From Cladophialophora immunda (taxonomy: Eukaryota > Ascomycota > Eurotiomycetes > Chaetothyriales > Herpotrichiellaceae): a stretch of DNA of 64,000 bases. Of this stretch, positions 43,400-56,200 are shown one piece after another. The position numbers and the translations under genes were made by a program. Below the pieces are notes generated by a model. The model saw nothing but the letters and a program-made list of their open reading frames with translations. It did no database searches and was not told the DNA's origin. Position 1 is the stretch's first letter; each line of letters starts with the position of its first letter. The DNA is taken from contig NW_015622546.1 of the NCBI RefSeq assembly GCF_000835495.1, forward strand, positions 4,086,955-4,150,954. Direction: 5' to 3'.

Positions 43400-45449
43400 G
43401 TAAAATATTTGATATTCCTAACGGAATCTTAGGACTAAAATTAGTAGGCTAATTATTTACTATAGATAGGTATTAAATCCTAAATTATACACCTATATAA
43501 GCCCTAAGGATTAAGTTATTAGCCGCTATAGATAGGCGACTATATTTTAATAGAGTACTCCTAAGATTATATATCTATAGTTATCTAACGAAACTTAATA
43601 TTAACTATAGATATACGTACTAAAGTCTATTAGCGTTACGTAAATCCTTTAAGGTCTAGTAAGATCTAGTATTTTAACAGTTAGTCCTCCTAACTACTAG
43701 ATAGCCCTAGCTTCTTAATGGCGCTCTCTCGACTTACGCACTAATCCTAAGTAACTTAAGGACTAGGATATCTATATATTAAGGTCTATAGATCTCCACT
43801 ATAGAGGCTTAATACGATATTATAATATCTAGAGTTCCTTAACTAACTTTAAACATAGTGAAATCTCTAATATTACTTACCTTAAGTAAAGTTAGTTAGA
43901 GCTAAGCTATAGCTATACTATATTCTAATATCTAATCTATTATCTTAGGTTAGATAAAAGTTAAAGAGTATAGAGCTTAGTAACTTCTAAGGGCGTCTTA
44001 AAAGACTCTATAGGTTAAGACCTAACTTTACCTTAATACTTAGTCTTAAGGTAAGTTAAGGAACTAATATTAGTATATATTAAGTAAATAGGGTACCTTA
44101 AGAGGTAATTTAATTAACTAAATTAAGTCCTAGATAATCCTTTAATAGAAAATTAAGTTATTCTATCTTAAGTTAGACTCTTACTTATAGAATAGAGAAG
44201 TATATTAAGTTAGAGTAGTTAATACTTACTTCTAGCGATATATTCTAACTTAGTCTCTCCTCTAGATACCTAAAGGCTATCCTTTAAGAAGGCTCCTAAG
44301 TAGGTGCGCATTAATATAGATAAATCCTCTCTATAAGGGTTTCCTTTTACGTTAGGCTCTATCCTACCCCTTACAAACTTTAAAATTAACTAAGCTATAT
44401 ACTATTATTCTTATACTAATCTAGTTAGAATAGGGCTAGTTAACTATATCTAAGTAGAGATTAGTTAATAGAGTTAAGGTAGACTTAGAGTACTCTATAT
44501 CCTATCTATTAGCTAAGTTTAAGGATAGAGGAAGAAGTAATACTTAGTAGTCTAGAATACTACTATAGTCGTTATAATATTATCTATAGAGATAATCTTT
44601 CTACTAGATTCTATTTAATAATATTAAATCTACCTTATAGTTTAGAATAATAGATAAATCTAAGGCCTAGGATTAATAGATTAAGTAATACTACTCCTAT
44701 AATAGGTAATCTACTAATATAACTAAGTTAGAGGTGATAACCTCTCTAAAAGCGGTATACTTCTTCCTTAATAAGAGATATAATCTACCTATATAGGAAT
44801 ATATTGAATTTAGGGATTAGATTATTAATATACGTAAACTACTCCGCTACTATTATCTAGAGAGTAGACTTAGAGGCTAAATAAGGGGGAATATTAGACT
44901 AGAGTAGGTGGATATTAGTCTAATATAGAATACTACGTTCTCTATTTTAGGTAGGTAGAGATACTTATAAGTAGAGTAACGTAGCTTTTATATACTAACT
45001 ATAAAAGAGTATTACTACTCCCTCTTCTTAGATATAAGAATTACTATATAGATTACTTATCCTCTATTATAATAAATTCGACTTTTAAAGTAATACTAGT
45101 AATTACGCTATTTAATATTATCTAATATAGAGGCTCTCTATACCTAAAACTAAGGTAAATCTATACTTTATAATAATAGAGAACGCTTCCTAAGAAATAC
45201 TCTCTCCTAGACCTTATATCTAATAGTTACTTCGACGAATTTAACTATCTATAAAATTAATATATGACTCTAGAGCTAGCTAACGCTACTTCTCTCGATA
45301 GTGTAGGGGAAGTATCTTTACTATTAATACTAGATAATGCCTTAATAGACTTAGATTTTACTAATAAGGATATATATATCTCTCTAATAGAGCTCCTTTA
45401 ATTCTAAGATTTATTAACTAACTTTCTCTCTTTTTTTTTATAATAGAAA
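43400..45449. other. RIP-degraded sequence of unidentified origin
   Basis: About 2 kb almost devoid of CpA and TpG and full of TAG/TAA in all frames. One plus frame near 45260-45400 (after ATG at 45267: LELANATSLDSVGEVSLLL, then LDFTNKDIYIS) looks formerly coding. It may be an unknown transposon or part of the helicase gene further right; I could not identify it. Confidence 0.4.
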
Positions 45450-45865
45450 TATGAGGGTTTAGAAAGAGTTCTATAACTAGCTAACTAACCTAGTAATAAG
45501 GAGGATAAATCTAAGGAGAGAGAAGGAAGGAATGACTATCCTTCCTTTCTCCTTATATCCTCTAACGCGCCGTAAGGAGGTAACTATTATCCTCACCTCC
45601 TTACTCCTTCCCTTACGTACTTATTTTAGCTCCTTACCTTCCCTTACGTACTTATTCTAACTCCTTACCTTCCCTTACATATAGTGTCTTAACTATTAGG
45701 ACTTTATATCCCTTATACCATATGCGTCTTAACTAATTAGGAGGTAGTATTTCGCCTATATATTATATAGGTAAATCTTGACTAATTAGGAGATAGTATT
45801 TCCTAGCGTTAGTCTTAGTGCTAGTTCACTAGAACTAAGCCTTCTCCTAGGTTTAACCTATTATA
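45450..45865 (-). repeat. LTR of the B family, copy A (3' LTR of a truncated element)
   Basis: 416 bp, the same length as the two LTRs of element B and alignable end to end. Its first bases TATGAGGG match TGTGAGGG of the left B LTR after one TG-to-TA change; it ends in CCTATTATA. The element reads on the minus strand. A purine-rich tract on that strand follows the LTR to the right, as a polypurine tract should. Confidence 0.85.
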
Positions 45866-46028
45866 TCACCTCTCTCCCTCCCTCTATACTTACCTAGGAA
45901 GTCTCGTATATATCTAGCGCGGTAGAGTCTTATAGCGCGTCGGCCGGTTCTTACGTTAGTTTAGCGTATCTAGTCTATTTCACTAGATATTACTTCTAGG
46001 ATCCTCTTCCTCTTTATATAACTCTGAC
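45866..46028 (-). mobile_element. 3' internal remnant of a B-family gypsy element
   Basis: Aligns with 50132-50290 of element B (polypurine tract and the end of the chromodomain-bearing pol) and then diverges abruptly near 46028. Copy A is therefore a truncated element whose internal remainder is missing. Confidence 0.7.
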
Positions 46029-49000
46029 ATTATTATATAAACATCGTAGGGTCTAAGGTTTAAATAGCCTAATTAGAGTAGCTAGGGCTTAGTAGGGCAA
46101 AGAGATTAAAGGTTTACTTTTCAAAGGTCAAAGGTTTATGGTTTTCGTTAAAATTTCCGGCCGATAATTTATAGAGAGAGTAAATCGAGTGCGAGGAGTA
46201 TACCGAGAGTAATTATATCGCGTTAGGAGCTATAGTTATCGTATTATAGTTATCTTAGGGTAGCGTTAACGATATCTAGACGGTGGACGAAAAAGAGTTA
46301 GAGTTACGGTAGCTGACATAATCGTCTATCGTTATACGAACTATACGCGTAGAAATACGAAACTCTATATATCTGAAGGTACATTAGTAGCTAATTAGGT
46401 CATATATTACCCTTTATAGTTATCTTTAAGGCCAGAAAGATAGAGTATTTCGAGAGTATCTTTAAGCACTAGGTATAATACCGTATAATTTACTATTAAT
46501 AGTGTCAATTCTATCCTATCCCGAATTAAGTATTAGGATACCTTAAATAGTATTATAGTCACCTCTCGCTAACTATTCGCTAGTAAATTATCTAAGTAGT
46601 AGAGAGTTTATCTAATCTAGTACTCGAACTCTATAATATACGATATTCTACGCCTACTACTTATCACCTTCTATAGCTCGAAGTCTTTAATAATGGATTA
46701 TAATGTCTTAGGGTTAAGGAGAATAGGCGGCATTATAGATAGGTTTTTTAGACTACTTAATCTATATAAAAGCATTATACTAATAAATACGGTTAGCGAA
46801 ATAAGTAGAGGTAAGGGGGTGACGTTCGCACTAAGTAAATGCATCTATTAAATCGACTATAGATAGAGGGATAACGGTGCTAAACCTTCTTCCATTTTAA
46901 ACCGTAGTCTCGACTCTTTATTATCAACTAATCTTAACCCCCGAGTAGTGACTATAGCGTTCTATAGGTAGATAAACTACTATAGCGTAGGAAAGCGATA
47001 CTTATAGAATATCGGCGTACTCTAGAAGAATACTAATAGTAGAAGACTATTAGGACTAGTAAGTATCGCTATACTACGAACGTATAGTTAGAGTAGACTA
47101 GATAGAAATATCATCTCTAGTACTATATAAGAGCTTAGCTTCCTAGGTTAATTTAACTCCCCTAGCGAGAACCGTCCATCTATCTTAAGGGTTACGAGGA
47201 TAAGGCCGAGGAGGGAGAGAGTTAAGCCCGTAAACTTAGACTCTAGCGAGTATATTGAATAACGGCGAAGATAATCTCTCGCGCTTAATGGATTTACTAT
47301 CTATCGATAATAGGTTTATTAGCGCTCTAGTTATTAAACTATTAAGAAATTAACTAATTATCTAATAAGAAACCGTTTTATAGCTAACAGTATTAGAAGA
47401 CTATCCGTCTCTACACCTAGCATTAGATCTAGATTTTATATTATATCTAGTATATATATAACCGTGACGATCCCGTACTCGGTTATCGTCTTAACTACCA
47501 GTAGAGATAGCGCCTCGCTATATTCTAATAGGCTATAGATCTCTTTCACGAACGCTAGTATTGAAGTACTTAGCGATGGATAAAAGAGATATATTTAGCG
47601 TTTTAGGTGTCACTACTAGATCACGATCTTAGTAGCTATTAATATCAAAATACTTTAGTAAGCGGGGCGGCGGTCTTAGGCTAAGACGCTATAAGATAGG
47701 TCTAGAAACGGCTATAGTTATATACTTAGATTCTCTCAGGATTAATCACCGTCACTTATATAATCGTAGGACTCTATACGTACGAATACTACTAAGCTAA
47801 GATCTAACGTCTTCGCGATGAAGGCCGGGACGAGGCTACTATTAAGTAATATACCTTATTAATTTTTAGTCTTATTTAGTTAATAGTATAACGCTTTATA
47901 ACTTTAACCTAGTTCGACGGTATACTTAGCCTAATAGATTTCTTCTACTATACTTAGATAATCGGCCGCCGGATTTATATAAATATAGCGAGTGAAGGTT
48001 AGGTTAGTTAGTACTATAATAAGGTCTAATATAATACTACGCGATTTACTATGTCGAAATTAAGAGATATAGTATATAGATTAGTTAAGAAGGCTTAGAC
48101 TTAGCTATATTAAGATTTACTACTCTTAAACTTAGACTAGCGTAGATATATCTAGAAGAGTAGTATCCCTATTCCTATATTAGATTTAAGTACTCTTTAT
48201 AATAATCTCATTAATATCGCTAACGATTAGAGCTTTTTATTAAGTAACCGGAGTATACTCTTAGTTAACGATAAGGACTGATTATATAATCGTATCTTTA
48301 TTAAGAGCTATCTTTAGTAATAATTTATTCTAGCTAATCTCGCGGTGAACTATAGCCTATCTAATATTCATTAACGTCCGGCCTAGATTAAAAAGTACTT
48401 TAATATTATCTATTAGTTTAAGAAAGATTTACTAGTACTAATCTATATAACGGGTAGTGACCCTAGTTATAGAACCGAAATCTTAACCGTTTAATACTAT
48501 AACGATAGTATGGGTGAAGGATAAGGGATTTTTATTAATAGTAGGTTAGTAGATATTGTCGTCAGTTATTATAAGAGCTATAACTTTAGCGTGAAGTCGA
48601 AAATTATCTACTGATTCTTACTACGTAAAGTAAGTAAGCTAGTAGTCTATTATCTTTAGTTAGTATAGTTATTTATGGAAATCTTATAGATATACTATAA
48701 CGATTAGAAAGACTTTAGAGCTTAACTATAGGAACTAAGAGAGTGAGATAAAGTATAAACTAATAAGGATAATAACTATTTAGAGAACGATAGTCCGAAA
48801 TATAAGTCTAACTCGGTAATTAATAGAGTTAAAGATAACGAGCTTAAGTATAGTATAGATCTAACTATCGATAAAGAACGACCCTCTCTACTAGTATTGA
48901 CTAACGTTAATAGCTTCTAGGATATAAATTAGGTTCGATATACGCTAGAGCGGGTAACTAAGTAAGGGATAGAAGCTAAAGTAGATATTATAACGTAGCG

Positions 49001-49715
49001 TTATCTTATTAAGACAATTATATGAGCTATCACTACGGATCCCTAGATATTATAGATATTTAAGGATAACTGCGGGTAAAATAAGATAAGTAACGACGAG
49101 GTTTATAATCGGTAATTTAGGCATAGTCTATAGGTAGTGAGGATAGTCTACGGCCGGAGTCTATAAGAATATCCTAGTTAGATAGCTTATTAATGTGAAG
49201 TATTTCGACGCGTTAGTATTAAGTAGCATTAATTTCTAGGCTTTATAGCAGTACTAGAGACGATAGGGCCTAGACGGACCGCCTAACGGGCCCTAGTCGA
49301 TATCGGTATTAGAGTGTAGCGCGCCTAGAACTAGCGATGGTATATATTAGCGCGCACTAACTTAACGGTTATATTATAGGATATATTTAACGACCTAACG
49401 ACTATATTTCGTAGGTAATAACGTGATATATTAGATGCGATTATAACTCAGTGTAGTTAGATTTTAGTAGTGATAGCTACGGGCGTAGATAAGAGCTTAT
49501 TATTTATGTTACTAACTATATTAAGTCTATAAGGTATAATAGTAGTAATAGTACTACTATTATTACTTAGCGATAACTTATAAGATTAGTATATAAAACT
49601 AGGGATTTGATATAAGAAGTAGTACGTAGATAAATAGTTAGATAGAGCTTAACTTATCCTAGTAACCCTAGAAGGGATAGCGAGCGACGTATTTTATACT
49701 TTTATATATCGATAG
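46029..49715 (+). pseudogene. RecQ/telomere-linked-type helicase, 5' portion (RIP-degraded, interrupted)
   Basis: ATP-dependent DNA helicase relic. The recognisable part is 49435-49715: ILVVIATGVDKSLLFML (Walker A, originally ATGAGKS-like), GIIVVIVLLLLLSDNL (motif Ia), LILVTLEG-like (49650-49680), ending VFYTFIYR at 49709. These follow the order seen in fungal RecQ-type helicases encoded in subtelomeres and helicase-rich repeats. Many TAG/TAA stops fall where Q or W is expected. Upstream to 46029 the composition is the same and short protein-like runs occur, but I cannot identify domains, so the left limit is a guess. The gene resumes at 61946 beyond a gypsy insertion. Confidence 0.6.
49711..49715. 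repeat. Target-site duplication GATAG, left copy
   Basis: GATAG directly left of the left LTR of element B; the identical GATAG at 61946-61950 lies directly right of the right LTR. Confidence 0.8.
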
Positions 49716-50131
49716 TGTGAGGGTTTGGAAAGAGTTCTATAACTAGCTAGCTAACCTAGTAATAAGGAGGATAAATCTGAGGAGAGAGAAGGAAGGAATG
49801 ACTATCCTTCCTTTCTCCTTATATCCTCTAACGCGCCGTAAGGAGGTAACTATTATCCTCACCTCCTTACTCCTTCCCTTACGTACTTATTCTAGCTCCT
49901 TACCTTCCCTTACGTACTTATTCTAACTCCTTACCTTCCCTTACGTACGGTGTCTTAGCTATTAGGACTTTATATCCCTTATACCATATGCGTCTTAACT
50001 AATTAGGAGGTAGTATTTCGCCTATACATTATATAGGTAAATCTTAACTAATTAGGAGGTAGTATTTCCTAGCGTTAGTCTTAGTACTAGTTCGCTAGAA
50101 CTGAGCCTTCTCCTAGGTTTAACCTATTATA
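49716..50131 (-). repeat. 3' LTR of element B
   Basis: 416 bp, starts TGTGAGGGTTTGG on the plus strand and ends CCTATTATA. It is the least RIP-altered of the three copies at its left terminus. Confidence 0.85.
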
Positions 50132-51679
50132 TCACCCCCCCCTCCTTCTATACTTACCTAGGAAGCCTTATACGTATCTAGCGCGGTGGAGTCTTATAGC
50201 GCATTAGCCAGTTCCTACGTTAGTTCAGCGTATCTAGTCTATTTCACTAGGTATTACTTTTAGGATCCTCTTCCTCTTTATACGACCCTATCTTCTAGGA
50301 TCGCCTTCACCTCGTATTCTTCATCGTCTCTAACTATCACTAGCGTAGGCTGATTATCACCCGTTCTCTACGAGTTGAGAGGGTCTATTAAGGCCGTACG
50401 AAGGAGGTCTAAGTGGAAGATATTATAAATACCCGGTAGGGTATTTAGATAGTAGCTATAAGATCTCACTACCTCCGTAATAGTATACTTCGTATTCTTC
50501 TAGTCTAGTTTCTTACTAATACGCGTTATTCATACGTTTCTTAAGTTAAGCTATACCTTATTACTAACTTAGAATTACAGTGCCTATTATCGCGTTCGAT
50601 TCGTTCTCTTCTCCTACTCCTACTATACGATAGCTATTAAAGACTACGCTTATTCTCTCGCCTCTTAGAGTCACCATATAATAAAGTCTACTTATTATAT
50701 AGATCCTTAAGGAGTCTCTACCGTACGGGGGGGTTCTTATATTTAAAGTAGCTTAATGTAATACCTATATAGTAGGAAGAACGAGCTTACTCCTATAGAG
50801 TATACATTATAATTATTAATTACTAGTTCTACTATAGGTAGGAGTTCTACCTAGTTATCCTATTTTCTATTTATAAACGTACGAAGGTACGTTTCGACCG
50901 TTTAGTTTATTCGCTTAGTAGACCTATCTATCTCTAGGTAGTAAGCTATAGATAGTTACTATATAATACCTAAGAGTTAATAGACCCTTTTCTATAGTAT
51001 ACTCACGAATTAGGGGCCGTAATCTGACATAATTATCGATAGTAGTCTATATTATTAATAGAACGTCCGTAGGAAGACTCCTACTATGTCTTTTAACTTA
51101 ATCGTACGTAACGGTTCGAGTAAGACTCCTTTCCCTAGTTAATCTATGATAACTATTAGGTTCGTATAGCCCTAACTCTCTAGGAGTTCCGTAATAAAAT
51201 TAACTAATACTTCTTTCTATAGTTAATTAGGGATTAGGAGAGGCTTTAGGAACCTCTATTTCTATTCCTTCTAGGCCTTTATCCGTCTATAGACGTTATA
51301 GTTCCGTATAAACCTTTAAATATCTTATAGTATATTTAGCTAGAAGAACTACCTTACTATTAAGGCCGCTATCCCTTCTCGACCTAAGTAACTAGTAACC
51401 TTCGAGTTATACACCTATTGAATAATTACCGTATAGAGAGCCTCTAATTCTAGTACCTAACGTTATCCCTAAAATAGTAGTTACCCTTCCTTATTAAGGG
51501 TATATTCTATAATTGATACTTTTAGACCTAGGCTAGAGGAGAACGTACGGGCTCCTCTTTATATAGACTTAATAGCCTCCTAATATATCTAGTCGTTCTA
51601 TTAAGCTAATCTCTATTATTCTTTAATTAACGGTCCTTCTATTAATATTATATTCACTTATAGCGCCTTAGATCCTATT
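50132..51679 (-). pseudogene. Element B pol 3' end: integrase region and chromodomain remnant
   Basis: Minus-strand remnant. Around 50280-50340 it reads EYEVKAILEDR, then a basic stretch and YLVK, matching the start of a chromodomain of chromovirus-type integrases, with stops at Trp/Gln positions. The C-rich tract at about 50132-50150 is the minus-strand polypurine tract. The rest to 51679 is RIP-altered pol sequence with no open frame; the element is cut at 51679 by insertion of C. Confidence 0.6.
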
Positions 51680-51875
51680 TGTAAGGGAAGCGGTGGATAG
51701 ACAGGTTGATAGAAGCAATAACGCCTAGTACTGATAGCTCTAGCCCTATATATAGAGACTCAAAGCCTTGAAGAGGGTTTGAGTAGGGTGCGCGTAGTAT
51801 GCGCCCCTAATATATTATGTAATCTTGGCGCCCGTACTTAGCCGGTTTATTATGTTTGGGGAGGGATCCCTAATA
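51680..51875 (-). repeat. 3' LTR of element C
   Basis: 196 bp, plus-strand ends TGTAAGGG and CCCTAATA (from CTAACA). By eye it differs from the other LTR at about 17 sites, all transitions. Confidence 0.9.
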
Positions 51876-52233
51876 ACTACCCCCTCCCCCTAGAGCGCTT
51901 GCCCTCAAGTGCTGGGTATTCGTTAGCCGCTAGGAACAACGTATAGTCAGTCTTAGCGGGTCTCGTATATGAATCTGGTGCACCTCGTGAGTGCCATATA
52001 CGCCGCGCCAAGACACCTTCCATTGTTTTGGTGTTTGTTTTGTTGGGGGTCCCAATCTGGACTAGCGCCCAACACCGAAACTTTTCCCATAAATCTCTCT
52101 TCCTCTTCCTCTTTTGTTTTGTTTTCTCTTCTTCATCTTCGGATCTGCGTCTCGTGTACGCCGCATATACGCTCTCTATCCGTTTTATATCCGTTTCGCC
52201 TGTTCTGCGCCTATAAGGCTTGTTCAACTCAAG

Positions 52234-52895
52234 ATGCCTCCTAAGTTACGCCCCGGTGAGTACTCTACCCCACTTCTATAAGCGCAGCGGGTACGCTAAC
52301 CCTACGTTTAGCCCACGTACTGCCTCCGCGCCCATTATTCACCATAACGTACTAGCGCCGCTATAAGTTTTGTCAACGTTATGTCCGCGCCCTGGGTGTC
52401 GATACTGATGCTGCCGTCTATTCTATCAACCCCGGTTCCGTTAAGTGCACCCGCTACTAGGCCGGTCATACCGATTATCGCACGGTAAGCGTACCCGAAA
52501 CGTATGCGAAACGCACTCTAATTTTTTCCAGGTCCCTATCAACTACTGGAGGATTATTAACGAGCTTATCGATAATTAGTTATCTCGTGATGAAGATTAA
52601 CCCCCCCGGTCCTATACGTTTTTCCTACGCTTCGCCTACGCTTCGTATGCGCTCTCCCTACTAACCGCCTACATAGATCCCAATCTACGCCAGGCCTCCG
52701 AGGCCATATCTAAGGCCATAAGTACATCTGGTAAGGTGACCACCAAGCTCCTCCCTCACGCCGGTAACGTCCTAGCCACCCCCCGTAAGGGGAAGGCCGC
52801 CGCGTCAGCAGAGGCGGCCCCGGCTACTACGGCTGAGGCAACTATACAAATGCTGGTCTATATAACTCGCACCATCGCCGAGGTCAACGCTTAAC
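52234..52895 (+). pseudogene. Intron-bearing ORF antisense to gag-pol in element C
   Basis: Unknown protein. From ATG 52234 (MPPKLRP) a GT-AG intron at 52256-52311 (CTAAC branch) leads to exon 52312-52484 (RYKFCQRYVRALG, DTDAAVYSINPGSVK). A second intron at 52485-52531 (GTAAGC...TTCCAG) leads to exon 52532-52895 (VPINYWRIINELI, RFAYASYALSLLTAYIDP, LRQASEAISKAISTSG, TPRKGKAAASAEAAPATT, IQMLVYITRTIAEVNA). Four or five in-frame TAG/TAA sit where CAG, CAA or TGG are plausible, as in the rest of the element. A third GT-AG stretch follows at 52896-52945. The position between integrase and 3' LTR on the opposite strand is typical of accessory antisense ORFs in LTR elements. No family recognised; a DNA-binding or structural role would be a guess. 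Confidence 0.6.
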
Positions 52896-53279
52896 GTATA
52901 CGTACCCAAAGCGTATGCGAAACGTATAGCTAATTTTTTTCTTAGGGTGGAATCATCCTACTAACCTAGCCCGATCATATCTAAGTGTCTAACGTCACCC
53001 CATACCGCGACTAGCCTAATAGAGACCCTGACTATCCTGATATTACTAGTAATAATACTATAGCCTAAGGGTAAGGTGGTTCGTCTGCGCTACGGGTGCG
53101 TTTCTGCCCTAACATACTTACGCTTCGTACGTGTCTGCAAGGGGTTATAGTGGTAGCTCTATCTCGCCTATATGACATCTATACGCCTTATGCGCTTAAC
53201 CTACGCCCTATATACGCTGCGGCTTAGCCGCCAATGATACTTTTTTCCTTGTGAATTCTTCTAGTGCTTCGCTCGCGTA

Positions 53280-56200
53280 TGTGAGATACTTAATGGGTTC
53301 CTAGGTATCGCCTTCCTTACCGTAGCCTTTCCAGCGGACTAGGAATCTCTCCTTACCTACCTTTATCTTAACTACGTCTAGTATACGTTCCACCTCCTAT
53401 TCCTCTTTGCCCTCGATATCCAGAGGCTCCGGAGTGACTCTACCCTCTCTTTAGTGGTACGGTTCTAGTAAGGATACGTAGAAGGTATGATATAAGCGCC
53501 CATATTTTACTAGTAACTCTAGCCTATAGGCATTCGCACTAAACCTCTCTAGTACCTTAAACGGGCCGACAAAGCGGTCTAAGAGCTTAGGGCTAACACG
53601 GCGGGTGCGTATATGCTTCGCAGAGAGGAACACCTTATCCCCCACTACGAACGCTATATCCTTCCGTCCCTTATTATAATGCCTTGCGGCGCTCTCTTAA
53701 CTGGACTTCCAGGTGTCTTCGCTACGCTACTAAGACTTAGCCATTGCCGTTACGTCTCGCCGTGCGTTTTCACTATGAGTACCTTCCTCTAGGGGTGCGG
53801 TATTGATCCGCATCGTAGGTGTGAAGGTATAGACAACTTCGAACGGCGCCTTTCCTATGCTGACATTCACTACATTATTATAGGCAAACTCAGCGCTAGC
53901 TAGGAGGGCTACCTAATCGTCCTGTTTGTAGTTAGTGTAGCACCAGATGTATACTTCTAGTGTTTAGTTCATCCTCTCCGTCTGCCCGTCTATCTACGGG
54001 TGGTATACGGTGGAGAAGCGTCTGCGAATCGCAAGGTAGTAGCATATGCTCCCCCAGTATTCTATAGTAAAGATAGTGCCTCTATCGCTCACAATGGAGC
54101 GAGGCACTCCGTACTTTATAAAGATCTCGTCAACTAGTAGCTCTACTATCTCTAGGGCATCTATTGACCTAGTGTAGGGGATATATCTGACCATCTTCAA
54201 GTATCGGTCGACCACGTTCAGTATCGCGTTGTATACTCTTCCCCTATGTTTTGACGGTAGTAAGCCCACGATAAAGTCCATAGAGATATCCTACTAGGGT
54301 CTCTTAGGCTACGGTAGTGGTTCCAGTAGACTATACGGCTTGTGCCTTAGTGCTTTCATTCTCTAGCATATGATGCATAAGCGGACGTAGTCCTATACGT
54401 CCTTCTATAACGTTGATCACCAGTAGAACCTACGTATTACCTCCGCGGTCCGCTAGTTACTAAAGTGTCCCCCCTACCATAGGTCGTCGTGATTAACGCG
54501 CAGGATCTCTACCTTGATACGGGGATCGTGAGGTACATACGCAGCGTTTTGGTAGCGTACTAGGTTCGTACTATCGACGGACTAGCCCCTCCTCCGAGAC
54601 CCATATAGTAGTGTTGCATCTGGTACCTCCCACCTACGGTCTCTACACCATTCGTCCTCTACCTACAGCGCCCGTAATTACTCAGTCACTCCTTATAGTA
54701 GTTGACCGTAGGCCGTATCTTCTATAGCTCCTAGAGTACTCCCTTCACCCTTTGCGCATAGGTCCGGCAGAGGGGGGACGTATACTCCCCCTTCATACGG
54801 AGCTAGGGTATAGTACTCGCTCTTCGTAGGGTCTTAAGGTCTCTTAACTTAGCTACGAGTCAAGGCCCCGATTATAGCTATAAACATCCCTATTTCCACT
54901 ACCTATAGTGTGTCCTCTCCCTATAATGGGTCCTCTTATAGTACGTCTACTATACGCTTCAAAATCAGTTCGCGTAGAGAGTTCCCTCAAGGTTCCGCGG
55001 TAGTCATCAAATCTAGACGCCTAGATAGGCTGTCCATAGAGTTTTCTTTACCCTTTCGATACTAGATTATAAAGTCGAAGGCTACTAGGTATTCTACCTA
55101 GCGAACTTACCTTAGATTCAGTTCCTTCCTTAATATAAAGGACTATAACGTCTCGTAGTCTATGAGCATAAGCGTAGGTATAATAGGGGCTTTAAGGTAG
55201 TGCCTCTACTCCTTAAACGCCATGATGATCGCTAATATCTCTTAGTCCCCCATTATATAGTTTCTCTATTCCTTCGAGAACTTCTTCGAGAAGAAGGCTA
55301 CTAGCTTCTATATAGGCCGGGTATGTTCACTCTCCGCTTCGTGTAACTATGAGAGAACGCCCCCTATAGCTTCTACTAAAGCGTCCGTCTCGACTCTCAA
55401 TAGTAAGCGAGCGTTGAAATGGGTAAGGAGTGGCGTATACATAAAGAGGTCCTTTAGTAGGAGTAACGCATCGTCTACTTCCTAAGTCTACTTGAAAGGT
55501 CCTATCTTCCTCCCCTTTTACATCCCTTTAAGGAGGTTAGTAATCGGTACTATAACGGCGGAGTAGAGTGGTATGAACCTACGGTAGAAGTTCGTGAATC
55601 CTATAAGGATCTATATATCTCGAAAAGAGGTAGGGATAGGCCATTCTAGGACTGCTTAGACTCTCTATTATTCAACCCCTAGCCCGTTTACTCCCACACG
55701 ATAGCCTAGAAAGCTGACCTCCACGGTGCGGAATTCGCACTTATCAAGGTTGACGAAGAGCTTCCCCGTCCGTAGCTTTTGTAATACGGAACGGACGTGG
55801 GTCGTATGCTCTTCGGGGTCTTCGCTATAGATGAGGATATCATCCATATACGCAATGCAAATCACGTCGACTAGCGGACCTAAAACTTCGTCGATATAAT
55901 CCTGGAAGGTTGCTGGGGCGTTCGTCAGGCCGAAGGGCATAACTAGGTACTCGAAGTGTCCGTATCGGGTATGAAACGCCGTCTTCCATCTATCCTCCTC
56001 CGCTACTACTATATAGTAGTAGGCGTCTCGTAGGTTGAGTTTCGTGAATACTCGCGCCTAAGTAAGCCTATCTAGGATCTCATATATAAGGGGTAAGAGC
56101 CACCGGTTCTTGATCGTAATCTTATTTAGGGGACGGTAGTCTACGTAAAGGTAGAGTTTCCTATCCTTTTTAGGTATAAATAAGACCCCTAACTCCGCTA

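Noticed and set aside
45450..50131. 45450-50131 as one LTR element bounded by copies A and B-left
   Set aside because: The internal region on the plus strand is helicase sequence, and the left B LTR pairs with the right LTR by the GATAG duplication; both left copies have a polypurine tract on their right side, so both are 3' LTRs.
51877..52244. Overlapping plus and minus open frames just inside the 3' LTR of element C
   Set aside because: No motif on either strand and partly polypurine-tract and leader sequence; the supported ORF starts at 52234.
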